This document shows, in pieces, positions 1 to 6,537 of a stretch of DNA of 7,753 nucleotides; positions within the stretch are counted from its first letter, which is position 1; every line of letters starts with the position of its first letter. The translations under genes were made by a program, and so were the position numbers. The notes beneath the pieces are model-generated. The model did not search any database, had not been told where the DNA came from, and saw only the letters and a list, made by a program, of their open reading frames with translations. This DNA comes from an uncultured Bacteroidota bacterium (lineage in GTDB: Bacteria > Bacteroidota > Bacteroidia > 2-12-FULL-35-15): assembly GCA_903889605.1 (NCBI GenBank), contig CAISYK010000648.1, forward strand, positions 1 through 7,753. Reading direction: 5' to 3'.

Positions 1-2244
1 CGGCAAAATACTTATGCTGTTTTCTATATCTGAAAAATCGATAACTCTTCTCGTTGACGGCCCTGCTTTTACAATGTATTTCCCATTATCGGTAAAATCA
101 AACATTTGATTATTGATAACTTCATTTGAACCCGGAACATTAAAAGGGCCAACATTAAAAATTTTCCTCAAAAGTGCCACTTTCCCCAAAGGATGCTGAA
201 ATTCAAGTGAATGTACTCTATTCCAAGTCCATGAATTTACATTATTCCCCAATTGAATTTCAAGCTCTGCGACAGCTTCATGAAATGATTTATTAATAAT
301 TTCAGCTCTGGTTTCTTTTTTGTTTTCGGTTTTTATATCATCCCACCAAACCGAGTACTTATTGTTGATCTGTTCTGCAATAACTTTCTTTATAATATGT
401 GTGCTTAAAAGCATTTTGAAATTAGCTTCGCCCAGCTCATCTTCAAAAGTGTTTTTTAGATAATTGTAAATTAATTTATTGTAAATTGTTGGTGCAATAT
501 CCACTAATTCATTAGCATCATTCCATTTTTCGAGGATAGAAAGAGCTTGTTTTTCGATAGTTGAAAGCGATTCAGGTTCAATCGCAGCAACTAAATTGCC
601 AACAACTGCCCCGGCAACTGATGAAGTGTTGTCATTTATCATTTGAGCAGCATCCTCTTTCGTCCAATCATTTTTGGGTTCCAATAAATTCGAAATTCTT
701 TTGGCCCTGTCTTCCGGAAGATAGTATCCGGGATATAAATAACCATCAACAGCTTCAGGCTGATTATTAGCAGAGTAAATATAATTCCAGCTGGGATTGA
801 TGGCATGAGGATTTTTCGAAAAATCCAAAAATTCTTTTTTGTCATCGATACCATTGCTTCCATTTAAAATAAAATTTGGATTGACCGTTGAATCCAATTT
901 ATATAATTTTCCGGATGTATTCCAGGCGATATTTCCTTTAGCGTCACCATACATAATGTTTAACCCTGGTGCGGCAATCAGCGATACTCCTTTCCGAAAA
1001 TCACCCAGATTTTTAGAATGCGAAAGCGAATAAAGAGCTTCCAATAATTGATTGCGCTGTTGAGTATAAGTCCAGCACATAGCCACGGATTTGTTCCCTT
1101 TAATACCTTCTAATAAGTCATTCATAACAGGTCCATGCTGAGTTTCTCTTACTTCTAAAACCACGTCTGTACTGTCTTTCACCTTTATGGTATCTTTGCG
1201 GATTTTGTATTCCTTAAATCCATTTATGGTTTTGTACTGGTTTTTGTTGTTGGGATTTTCTTTTTCCTGAAACAAATCGACATCATCATTTTCGAACATT
1301 GTTAATCCATATGCATATTCATGATTATGGGCCAACAGCGGAAAAGGAACTCCAGCAAGGTAATATCCGTAAATTTCAAAATCAGACACCACTATATGGG
1401 CTTCATACCATGTGCAGGGCTGAGAAAAACCAATATGCGGATCGTTGGCAAAAATTACTTTCCCATTTTTAGTTTTTTTCGGAGCAATTACCCAACTGTT
1501 GCTTCCAATAAATGGCGGAACTGGTGAATTATCAAGTAAACAGGCTATTGACTTTGAAATTTCTGAATATTCTATAGTTCTGCCGTTAAAATTTTTAATT
1601 TGTGTAGTAGCCAATGAACCATCCAGTCCAAAGTCCTTCAGGTAAGCCATGCCTAACTTATCTCTAATATCAGTCATTAGGGGGTCATTTTTGGGAGCCA
1701 TTGCAAAACTAAAAGACATATAGCCAAAAATATTATAGACATCTTTTAAAGTAAATTTATCTTTTTTTATACCTAATATTTTGAATTCTATTGGGGTTTT
1801 ACCTTCTTCCATATATTGATTTATCCCATCAATATAAGCCATAGCAAGTTTGTAGGTGTCTGAATTTTTATCTAATCTGAGAACGGCTTTTTCTGAATTT
1901 TCATTAATTCCCAAACCCGCAAAAAACTTATCGGTTTTTAACAATTTCGGACCAAACATTTCTGATAATCTACCTGGAGCAATACGCCTCATTAATACCA
2001 TTTGCCATAAACGGTCTTGTGCCTGAACATATCCCAAAACTGTCATCGCATCTTCCTGAGAATCAGCATAAATATGAGGAATCCCAAAATCATCAAAATA
2101 TACAGTAGTTTCTTTTTGAATGTTTTTTATATTCAGTTTCCCTTCATAAGTAGGTTTTAAATAAAAACAATACCCGACCCATGCAATACCAAGTATTATT
2201 ATCAATGATAGAATAACAAAAAGAATTTTTTTCAGCTTTTTCAT
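1..2244 (-). CDS. Penicillin acylase family Ntn-hydrolase, C-terminus cut by window edge
   Basis: Amide hydrolase of the penicillin amidase (S45) family, made as a precursor that cuts itself into alpha and beta chains. The frame is open for 748 codons from ATG at 2244 with no stop before base 1. Residues 2-8 are basic (KKLKKI) and about 9-28 form a hydrophobic segment, so it is probably a membrane anchor or uncleaved signal with the enzyme in the periplasm. The alpha chain has GIPHIYADS (54-62) and QAQDRLWQM (74-82). The predicted autoprocessing point is Gly247/Ser248 in IGSNSWVIAP; Ser248 (codon 1501-1503) would be the beta-chain nucleophile. NDPHIG follows at 267-272. SANNQP (491-496) fits the oxyanion-hole Asn motif of family members. 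The last residues (AGPSTRRVIDF) resemble the conserved C-terminal region, so perhaps 30-60 residues are missing. Substrate is not readable: beta-lactams, acyl-homoserine lactones or other amides are all possible. No Shine-Dalgarno sequence is visible. Confidence 0.93.
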   Translation of the reverse strand, partial: MKKLKKILFVILSLIIILGIAWVGYCFYLKPTYEGKLNIKNIQKETTVYFDDFGIPHIYADSQEDAMTVLGYVQAQDRLWQMVLMRRIAPGRLSEMFGPKLLKTDKFFAGLGINENSEKAVLRLDKNSDTYKLAMAYIDGINQYMEEGKTPIEFKILGIKKDKFTLKDVYNIFGYMSFSFAMAPKNDPLMTDIRDKLGMAYLKDFGLDGSLATTQIKNFNGRTIEYSEISKSIACLLDNSPVPPFIGSNSWVIAPKKTKNGKVIFANDPHIGFSQPCTWYEAHIVVSDFEIYGYYLAGVPFPLLAHNHEYAYGLTMFENDDVDLFQEKENPNNKNQYKTINGFKEYKIRKDTIKVKDSTDVVLEVRETQHGPVMNDLLEGIKGNKSVAMCWTYTQQRNQLLEALYSLSHSKNLGDFRKGVSLIAAPGLNIMYGDAKGNIAWNTSGKLYKLDSTVNPNFILNGSNGIDDKKEFLDFSKNPHAINPSWNYIYSANNQPEAVDGYLYPGYYLPEDRAKRISNLLEPKNDWTKEDAAQMINDNTSSVAGAVVGNLVAAIEPESLSTIEKQALSILEKWNDANELVDIAPTIYNKLIYNYLKNTFEDELGEANFKMLLSTHIIKKVIAEQINNKYSVWWDDIKTENKKETRAEIINKSFHEAVAELEIQLGNNVNSWTWNRVHSLEFQHPLGKVALLRKIFNVGPFNVPGSNEVINNQMFDFTDNGKYIVKAGPSTRRVIDFSDIENSISILP

Positions 2245-2516
2245 TTGCAAATATTTTTAATGTAACGTGTTAAGTCTAATCTTTTAAACTTTTATAAATT
2301 TAGGGAAAATTATTTTATTATTGAATGATTTTTGCAGCAGTTTGTTATTGTTTGTTTGAATTTCTAACAATTGTAAATATGTCGTTATTAATTCAAAGAT
2401 CAACATGGAACCTTTCATTTTCATGCAAGACTTTTTTCTTTATACCTGATTTAAAATAGTTTAAAAATTTGAGTTTATATTTACCCGCTTCACAATTTGT
2501 CTTTAACGAACATTTT

Positions 2517-3848
2517 TTATAATAACCTTAATTTTTCTTTTTTCCAGGTGAATAAAGTAATTACTATTGCGATAACACATGCCGAAATCAGCAGAATGAA
2601 TGCCGCATCCCATCCCCAATGATCTACAAGGAAACCGATAGCAATATCAGCAAATAATGCACCTCCAAGGTAACCGAACAAACCTGTAAGACCTGCAGCC
2701 GTTCCTGCAGCTTTCTTTGGCACTAAATCCAAAGCCTGAACTCCAATAAGCATCACCGGGCCGTATATCAGGAATCCGATGGCGATCAATGCAATATTAT
2801 CAATTAAAATATGACCCGCAGGATTTTGCCAGTAAACAAAAATTGCAATCATCACTAACAGCATATAAATAACTATTGCAGGAGCACGGCGGCCGGAAAA
2901 TACTTTATCCGAAATCCATCCGCAAAGGAGGGTTCCGGGAATACCAGCCCATTCATAAGCAAAATATGCCCATCCAGATTCTTTAATGGAAAAACCTTTG
3001 GCTTCTTTGAGATAAGTAGGAGCCCAATCCAGTACTCCATAACGCACCATATAAATCATTGCATTGGAAACAGCTATCAACCAAAGCGTCTTGTTTTTTA
3101 AGACGTGAGTAAAAAATATTTCCTTAGCAGAAAATTCTTTCTCATGACTTTGTTCATAATCTTTGGGGAAATCATTTTTATATGCTTCAATATTGGGCAA
3201 GCCACAGGACTGAGGTGTATCTCTGATCAGAAAGTAAGCTATAAATGCAAGCAGAACAGCAATCATTGCAGGGAAATACAATATACTCTGCCAGCCTCCG
3301 AATATTGTAACCGCTAAGACAGCCAACGGCCCTATTAGACCGCCCCCGACGTTATGCGCTACGTTCCATATAGACATTTTTGTTCCGCGTTCTTTAGTAG
3401 AAAACCAGTGAACCATCACACGCCCGGAAGGAGGCCATCCCATCCCCTGAAACCATCCGTTGATAAACATTACAATGAACATGATAGTTACAGAGGAGGT
3501 TAATACAGGAATTGTCCCGAAACATAAAACAGTTACCGCCGAAAGCATTAATCCCAGGCTTAAGAAAGCCCGCGCATTACTTCTATCGGATATGCCTCCC
3601 ATTACAAATTTACTAATCCCATATGAAATGGAAACAGCAGAGGCTATTAGCCCCAGTTCGCCTTTTGAATAGCCTTGTGCGATCAAGTCAGGCATTACAA
3701 GGGAAAAATTCTTTCTTACTAAGTAGTACCCTGCATATCCAATAAAGATCCCAAGAAAAACCTGCAGACGCAGCCTTTTATATTCTGAGTCAATTTTTTC
3801 TTTTGGCAGGGGGGCTGTATGTAAAGGCGGTTTTAGAATGTTTATCAT
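2517..3848 (-). CDS. glpT: sn-Glycerol-3-phosphate:phosphate antiporter (GlpT)
   Basis: Inner-membrane major facilitator antiporter that imports glycerol-3-phosphate in exchange for inorganic phosphate. The 443-residue length and near-colinear sequence match Escherichia coli GlpT as I remember it. Shared blocks include YYLVRKNF (41-48), GWFQGMGWPP (131-140), WNVAHNVGGG (161-170), the central cytoplasmic loop RDTPQSCGLP (209-218), GIPGTLLCGW, GFLIYGPVMLIG and PKKAAGTAAG. The three residues that line the E. coli substrate site fall at the same numbers here: Arg45, His165 and Arg269 (in RYGVLDW). Hydrophobic segments are spread along the protein as expected for 12 membrane helices. The MINILKPPLH start aligns with the GlpT N-terminus, which fixes the ATG at 3848. 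The related UhpT is the main alternative, but the match to GlpT is closer. In many bacteria GlpT also lets fosfomycin in. No glpK, glpD or glpQ lies in the window, so its metabolic partners are elsewhere. Confidence 0.95.
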   Translation of the reverse strand: MINILKPPLHTAPLPKEKIDSEYKRLRLQVFLGIFIGYAGYYLVRKNFSLVMPDLIAQGYSKGELGLIASAVSISYGISKFVMGGISDRSNARAFLSLGLMLSAVTVLCFGTIPVLTSSVTIMFIVMFINGWFQGMGWPPSGRVMVHWFSTKERGTKMSIWNVAHNVGGGLIGPLAVLAVTIFGGWQSILYFPAMIAVLLAFIAYFLIRDTPQSCGLPNIEAYKNDFPKDYEQSHEKEFSAKEIFFTHVLKNKTLWLIAVSNAMIYMVRYGVLDWAPTYLKEAKGFSIKESGWAYFAYEWAGIPGTLLCGWISDKVFSGRRAPAIVIYMLLVMIAIFVYWQNPAGHILIDNIALIAIGFLIYGPVMLIGVQALDLVPKKAAGTAAGLTGLFGYLGGALFADIAIGFLVDHWGWDAAFILLISACVIAIVITLFTWKKEKLRLL

Positions 3849-3899
3849 GATAATAATTTATCTTTCGGGAATTTTTATTGTTACATATATTCCTATCGC

Positions 3900-3918
3900 T
3901 TAACTATTAATAGGTTAA
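3900..3918. repeat. Imperfect palindrome upstream of glpT
   Basis: TTAACTATTAATAGGTTAA reads almost the same on both strands; the arms TTAAC and GTTAA flank a TATTAATA core, with one extra base on one side. It ends about 50 bases upstream of the glpT start codon, a position that suits a regulator site. I recognise no specific regulator consensus, and palindromes of this AT content can arise by chance. Confidence 0.3.
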
Positions 3919-4038
3919 TGTATTCATATATTTTTCAGCTGTTTTGAAAATTAAATGGAGTCCAAGATAAATAGTTTTTTTTCATAAACCTAATGCGGAA
4001 ATGTTCCAGATAGAGAATAAAGGCTTTATTTACCGCAC

Positions 4039-4056
4039 CCAACCGATCTTGGCTGG
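4039..4056 (-). other. Short hairpin in the ygiD-glpT gap
   Basis: On the minus strand, CCAGCC and GGTTGG pair over six positions (one G-U) around the loop AAGATC. On the plus strand the same arms have a mismatch, so the structure is better as minus-strand RNA, the direction of both flanking genes. There is no following T-run, so it is not a classic terminator. It could be chance or part of a leader. Confidence 0.25.
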
Positions 4057-4103
4057 ACCACTATAAACAGAAAAATATACAAGTGATAGCTAATATGTAT
4101 TAA

Positions 4104-4153
4104 GCCTTATTATCGTAATATTCTGCGGTCAATCTTCATCAATATCATAAGGC
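4104..4153 (-). other. Bulged stem-loop just after the ygiD stop codon
   Basis: GCCTTAT (4104-4110) pairs with ATAAGGC (4147-4153), and AATATT (4117-4122) pairs with AATATC (4141-4146), with one G-U pair in the minus-strand RNA. This gives about 13 base pairs with a six-base bulge (4111-4116) and an 18-base loop. It starts 28 bases after the ygiD stop on the minus strand, where a 3'-end structure would sit. No T-run follows, so an intrinsic terminator is not supported; RNA protection or processing is possible. Confidence 0.3.
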
Positions 4154-4180
4154 CAATATGACGCGATCGTTCAGGGTTAT

Positions 4181-5014
4181 TTATGCGTTATCAATTTTTA
4201 AAGAAGTCATTGTTAAAGAACCTGCAACAGCCTTATCATTAAAGATTGTTATTTTTTCGTTATTTTCTTTTAAAGCAAGAATATAAATTAAAGGTAAATA
4301 ATGTTCAGAGCTCGGAATTGCCAGGTCAAATGCTTTTCCCTGCGATTTATAATTAATAAGTGATTTATGATCATCTGCCAGAATAATTTTTTTCATTTTC
4401 TCATTGGCTTCAATTGCCCAGTCAAAACCATAGCCATCTGTATTTAATTTATCCCAAGCCAGCATTGCCAAATTATGGACAATATTTCCGCTGCCTATAA
4501 TCAAAACACCTTTTTTTCGAAGTGAGGCTGTTTCTTTTGCTAAATCATAATGGTACTGGGCATCTTGAGTGTAATCAATACTCATTTGTATAACAGGCAC
4601 ATCAGCTTTGGGATATAGATGCTTTAAAACAGACCATGCGCCGTGATCTAAACCCCATTTCACATCCAATCCAACTGTGGTTTTTTTGATAATGTTTTTA
4701 GTTTCTCCTGCTAATTCAGGACTTCCTGGTGCAGGATACTGCACATCAAACAATGCTTGCGGAAAGCCTCCGAAATCATGAATAGTCCTGAGCTTATCCA
4801 TGGCAGTTACAAAAGTACCTCTAGTTTCCCAATGGGCAGAAATAACCAAAATTGCTTTTGGCTTTGGAATTTCATTTCCAATATTTCTAAAACCTGTTAC
4901 AAATTCATTCTCCTCTATTGCATTCATTGGACTGCCGTGTCCTAAAAACAAAACCGGCATTTGCTCTTGTTCTTTTAAGGACTTTGTCAATGTAAATATT
5001 CCTTTCAGTTTCAT
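4181..5014 (-). CDS. ygiD: 4,5-DOPA extradiol dioxygenase, YgiD/LigB type
   Basis: Cytoplasmic class III (LigB-like) extradiol dioxygenase. Family members open the catechol ring of L-DOPA between carbons 4 and 5, giving the betalamic acid precursor; the physiological substrate in most bacteria is unknown. The 277 residues match E. coli YgiD closely in block order: VLFLGHGSPMN (21-31), VISAHWETRG (57-66), TIHDFGGFPQALFD (77-90), YPAPGSPELA (93-102), GLDHGAWSVL (121-130), IGSGNIVHNL (173-182) and SSEHYLPLIY (235-244). The likely metal ligands and active-site histidines are His26, His61, His180 and His238, with His124 in the conserved DHG motif. All are present. The ATG at 5014 gives an N-terminal extension of 18 residues before Met19, similar to E. 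coli YgiD, which also extends before this point; Met19 is an alternative start. Pirin lies 172 bases upstream on the same strand. The start codon overlaps a palindrome. Confidence 0.93.
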   Translation of the reverse strand: MKLKGIFTLTKSLKEQEQMPVLFLGHGSPMNAIEENEFVTGFRNIGNEIPKPKAILVISAHWETRGTFVTAMDKLRTIHDFGGFPQALFDVQYPAPGSPELAGETKNIIKKTTVGLDVKWGLDHGAWSVLKHLYPKADVPVIQMSIDYTQDAQYHYDLAKETASLRKKGVLIIGSGNIVHNLAMLAWDKLNTDGYGFDWAIEANEKMKKIILADDHKSLINYKSQGKAFDLAIPSSEHYLPLIYILALKENNEKITIFNDKAVAGSLTMTSLKIDNA

Positions 5015-5032
5015 TTAAATGATCATTTATGA
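5011..5032. repeat. Overlapping palindromes at the ygiD start codon
   Basis: TCATTTAAATGA (5011-5022) and AAATGATCATTT (5017-5028) are each perfect 12-base palindromes and overlap by six bases; TCATTTA is repeated at 5011 and 5023. The ygiD ATG (5012-5014, minus strand) lies inside the first. On the minus strand the same bases also spell ATG-ATC-ATT-TAA directly before and in frame with the ygiD ATG. This could be an operator, or chance in AT-rich DNA. Confidence 0.4.
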
Positions 5033-5110
5033 TAGGTGTAAAAAAAAACAAAACATAGATTGCCGATTTATAACTATCCAATTATTTTTCCGATGACATA
5101 CTGTTAGGGA

Positions 5111-5119
5111 TTATCCACA
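5111..5119 (+). other. Perfect DnaA-box 9-mer between pirin and ygiD
   Basis: TTATCCACA is an exact copy of the strong E. coli DnaA-box consensus and lies in non-coding DNA. It is single, with no second box and no AT-rich unwinding element recognised nearby, so it is not called as an origin. It may be an isolated DnaA-binding or titration site, or coincidence. A 12-base inverted repeat GTAATCAATTAC (5130-5141) lies just beside it. Confidence 0.25.
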
Positions 5120-5186
5120 GCTTCTTTTTGTAATCAATTACTTCAGGTTGTTATGATCTGTACCTTTGAATTAGATGTAAAACATA

Positions 5187-5903
5187 CTAAAAAGCCATTG
5201 GAACTTCCATCAATAATATTTCTGCATCACTGTCTGCTTTTATTGAAATTATATCAATATCCCACATTCCAAAACCATCTCGTGAATTTAACTTCTGATT
5301 GCTGATTGTTGCATCGCCGCTCAAAATAAAAGCATACAAACCGTTTCCTTTCACTTTAACAGCATACTCAGTTATTACTCCTTTGTCAAATTTCCCCAAA
5401 TGAAACCACGCGTTTTGATGAATCCACATACCTGTTTCATCAGCATTGGGAGATATAATTTGCTGAAACTTATTCTTTCGTTCGGCAGGGTTTAATGTGA
5501 TCTGGCCATACCGCGGCGATGCATTTATCTTGTCAGGTAAAACCCAGATTTGCAGAAACTTTACAGGCTTATCAATATTTTTGTTGTATTCGCTGTGAGT
5601 AATTCCCGTGCCTGCACTCATCACTTGAACATCGCCTTGTTTTATAACCGCGGTATTGCCCATGCTGTCTTTGTGTTCCAGGTCACCTTCAATAGGTATT
5701 GAAATAATCTCCATGTTGTTGTGCGGATGAGTTCCGAATCCCATTCCGGCTTCCACAATATCGTCATTCAGCACCCGCAATGCTCCAAAGTGCATCCTTT
5801 CCTGATTATAATAGTCTGCAAAACTAAATGTGTGTCTGCTTTTTAACCAGCCGTGGTTGGAGTTGCCGCGGGTTTCCGATTTATGAAGAATTGTATTTCC
5901 CAT
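5187..5903 (-). CDS. Pirin family protein, YhhW-like quercetin 2,3-dioxygenase
   Basis: Bicupin metalloprotein of the pirin/YhhW family. E. coli YhhW and human pirin have quercetin 2,3-dioxygenase activity in vitro; the in vivo role in bacteria is largely open. The 238 residues match the usual YhhW length of about 230-240. The N-terminal cupin carries the conserved HTFSFADYYN (24-33), HFGALRVLNDD (38-48), GFGTHPHNNMEI (55-66) and SAGTGITHSEYN (96-107). The metal-binding set expected for pirins is complete: His59, His61, His103 and Glu105. FLQIWVLP (117-124) is also typical. The C-terminal cupin has no metal-binding set that I recognise, as usual for the family. The ATG at 5903 places MGNTILHKSETRG at the N-terminus, matching family starts. 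ygiD follows 172 bases downstream on the same strand. The 10 bases TATTATCATG at its start also occur at the glpT start. Confidence 0.93.
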   Translation of the reverse strand: MGNTILHKSETRGNSNHGWLKSRHTFSFADYYNQERMHFGALRVLNDDIVEAGMGFGTHPHNNMEIISIPIEGDLEHKDSMGNTAVIKQGDVQVMSAGTGITHSEYNKNIDKPVKFLQIWVLPDKINASPRYGQITLNPAERKNKFQQIISPNADETGMWIHQNAWFHLGKFDKGVITEYAVKVKGNGLYAFILSGDATISNQKLNSRDGFGMWDIDIISIKADSDAEILLMEVPMAF

Positions 5904-6022
5904 GATAATATTAAGATAGTTTTACAAATTGAAATTCAGCATATTTTAACTTCATAACCAACAAATACATCTCCATTTCCTAAATTCATTATTACAATTA
6001 AGTTCCAAATCTTTTCGAATAA

Positions 6023-6304
6023 TTATTCCATTGTATGAAAAGCCCCCTTTTCGTTAAATAAAAGTCCTTTGCTTTTGCAGGCTAATTCAACATCTAATGT
6101 AACTTCTTTAAAGATACCTTTGACTGTTTGAAGCTTCTTTTTTAATAGAGTTTTAATTATCAGTTTTTTTGATGCTGCTCCTTCAAAATTGATTTCTTTG
6201 TAATTATACAATTGAAAAATATCGGGTAATTCTTGATTTACAGAGTGAATTGTGAGAATATTACAACAAAATGTACCTTTGCAAATAATAATATATTGAA
6301 ACAC
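6023..6304 (-). CDS. Doubtful 93-residue hypothetical ORF
   Basis: An ATG-started frame of 93 codons, not recognised. The first 20 residues or so (MFQYIIICKGTFCC) look unlike a normal protein start, while the later part is lysine-rich and more protein-like, for example FKEVTLDVELACKSKG, ending FHTME. After its TAA the same frame stays open for another 28 codons to a TGA at 5936-5938, including a Met at 5987-5989. It overlaps the plus-strand promoter motif at 6274-6281. It may be chance or the remnant of a broken gene; I see no family motif, signal peptide or ribosome binding site that decides. Confidence 0.2.
   Translation of the reverse strand: MFQYIIICKGTFCCNILTIHSVNQELPDIFQLYNYKEINFEGAASKKLIIKTLLKKKLQTVKGIFKEVTLDVELACKSKGLLFNEKGAFHTME
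6037..6052. other. Small hairpin, six-base arms
   Basis: GAAAAG and CTTTTC form a perfect six-pair stem around the loop CCCC. It overlaps the end of the doubtful 93-residue minus-strand frame. Neither strand has a clear T-run after it, so it is not a standard terminator. Confidence 0.25.
6249..6281 (+). promoter_or_regulatory. Candidate Bacteroidota promoter facing the alpha-galactosidase gene
   Basis: TACCTTTG at 6274-6281 matches the Bacteroidota -7 consensus TAnnTTTG exactly and is followed by CA, a common extension. ATTG at 6249-6252 lies 21 bases upstream and is a weak match to the -33 TTTG element. Transcription would start near 6287 and give a leader of about 250 bases before the ATG at 6538, which is long. 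A closer but weaker promoter could exist; I found no other exact -7 match between here and the gene. Confidence 0.4.
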
Positions 6305-6537
6305 TTTAATGTTCAGAAAAACGGATCAAAAGTTCACGGAAGCAATAATATCACCCGGCAATTGTTTCGAAATTTCATAAGAAGTCAATATACAGCAAGG
6401 TTTGATAAAAAAGTTATGCCTGTTTTCTTTTCCAAGAATTTAGGCTAAAACTGATTATTTTATTGGCTATTACAGAGGGCATTAAAAAAATTGTTACAGA
6501 TATGTTCAGTAAAATAGTGAATAATAAAAAATTAATT

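Larger units (their letters stand above)
3849..4180. other. Gene-free stretch between ygiD and glpT with inverted repeats
   Basis: These 332 bases contain no credible coding frame. They separate two genes on the minus strand, so they should hold the 3' end of the ygiD transcript and the promoter and leader of glpT. The stretch has an imperfect palindrome near glpT (3900-3918), a short hairpin at 4039-4056, AATAAAG/CTTTATT arms at about 4018-4032, and a longer bulged stem at 4104-4153. I found no CAAA word on the plus strand here, so no TAnnTTTG-type -7 element can be placed for glpT. No stem is followed by a convincing T-run on the minus strand, so no terminator is called. Confidence 0.6.
5904..6537. 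other. 634-base stretch between divergent pirin and alpha-galactosidase genes
   Basis: No convincing gene is seen. It should hold the pirin promoter (minus strand) and the alpha-galactosidase promoter and leader (plus strand). It contains a doubtful 93-codon ORF on the minus strand (6023-6304), a small hairpin (6037-6052) and a plus-strand TACCTTTG motif (6274-6281). Several short open frames on both strands, such as a 23-codon one on the plus strand at 6309-6380 and a 17-codon one on the minus strand at 5936-5989, resemble nothing I know. The length and broken frames could mean remnants of a decayed gene. Confidence 0.5.

Noticed and set aside
241..252. NDPD in the GH27 WNDPDML motif as the acid/base (residue numbers in the alpha-galactosidase)
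   Set aside because: By comparison with human and rice enzymes the acid/base is the Asp four residues after Arg in WRTTDDI, that is Asp207; WNDPDM is a conserved structural motif.
561..1645. Several short open frames on both strands within 561-1645
   Set aside because: They lie in other frames of the acylase gene, whose minus-strand frame is open without a stop across the region and carries the family motifs.
5040..5048. Run of nine A (T on the minus strand) as a pirin terminator
   Set aside because: No stable hairpin directly precedes it in the minus direction; the best pairing is four bases.
5049..5082. Possible minus-strand promoter for ygiD (TATGTTTTG with an upstream ATTG)
   Set aside because: The -7 element has an extra base compared with TAnnTTTG and the -33 element is weak, so it is not listed as a feature.
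5161..5168. Plus-strand TACCTTTG -7 motif facing into the 3' end of pirin
   Set aside because: It has no -33 TTTG partner at the right distance and no gene on that strand to serve. Single matches to a six-base pattern are expected by chance in several kilobases.
6463..6537. Upstream TTG-started extension of the alpha-galactosidase
   Set aside because: It would put 25 extra residues before a normal signal peptide; the ATG at 6538 gives a typical exported N-terminus. The extension has no recognised motif.
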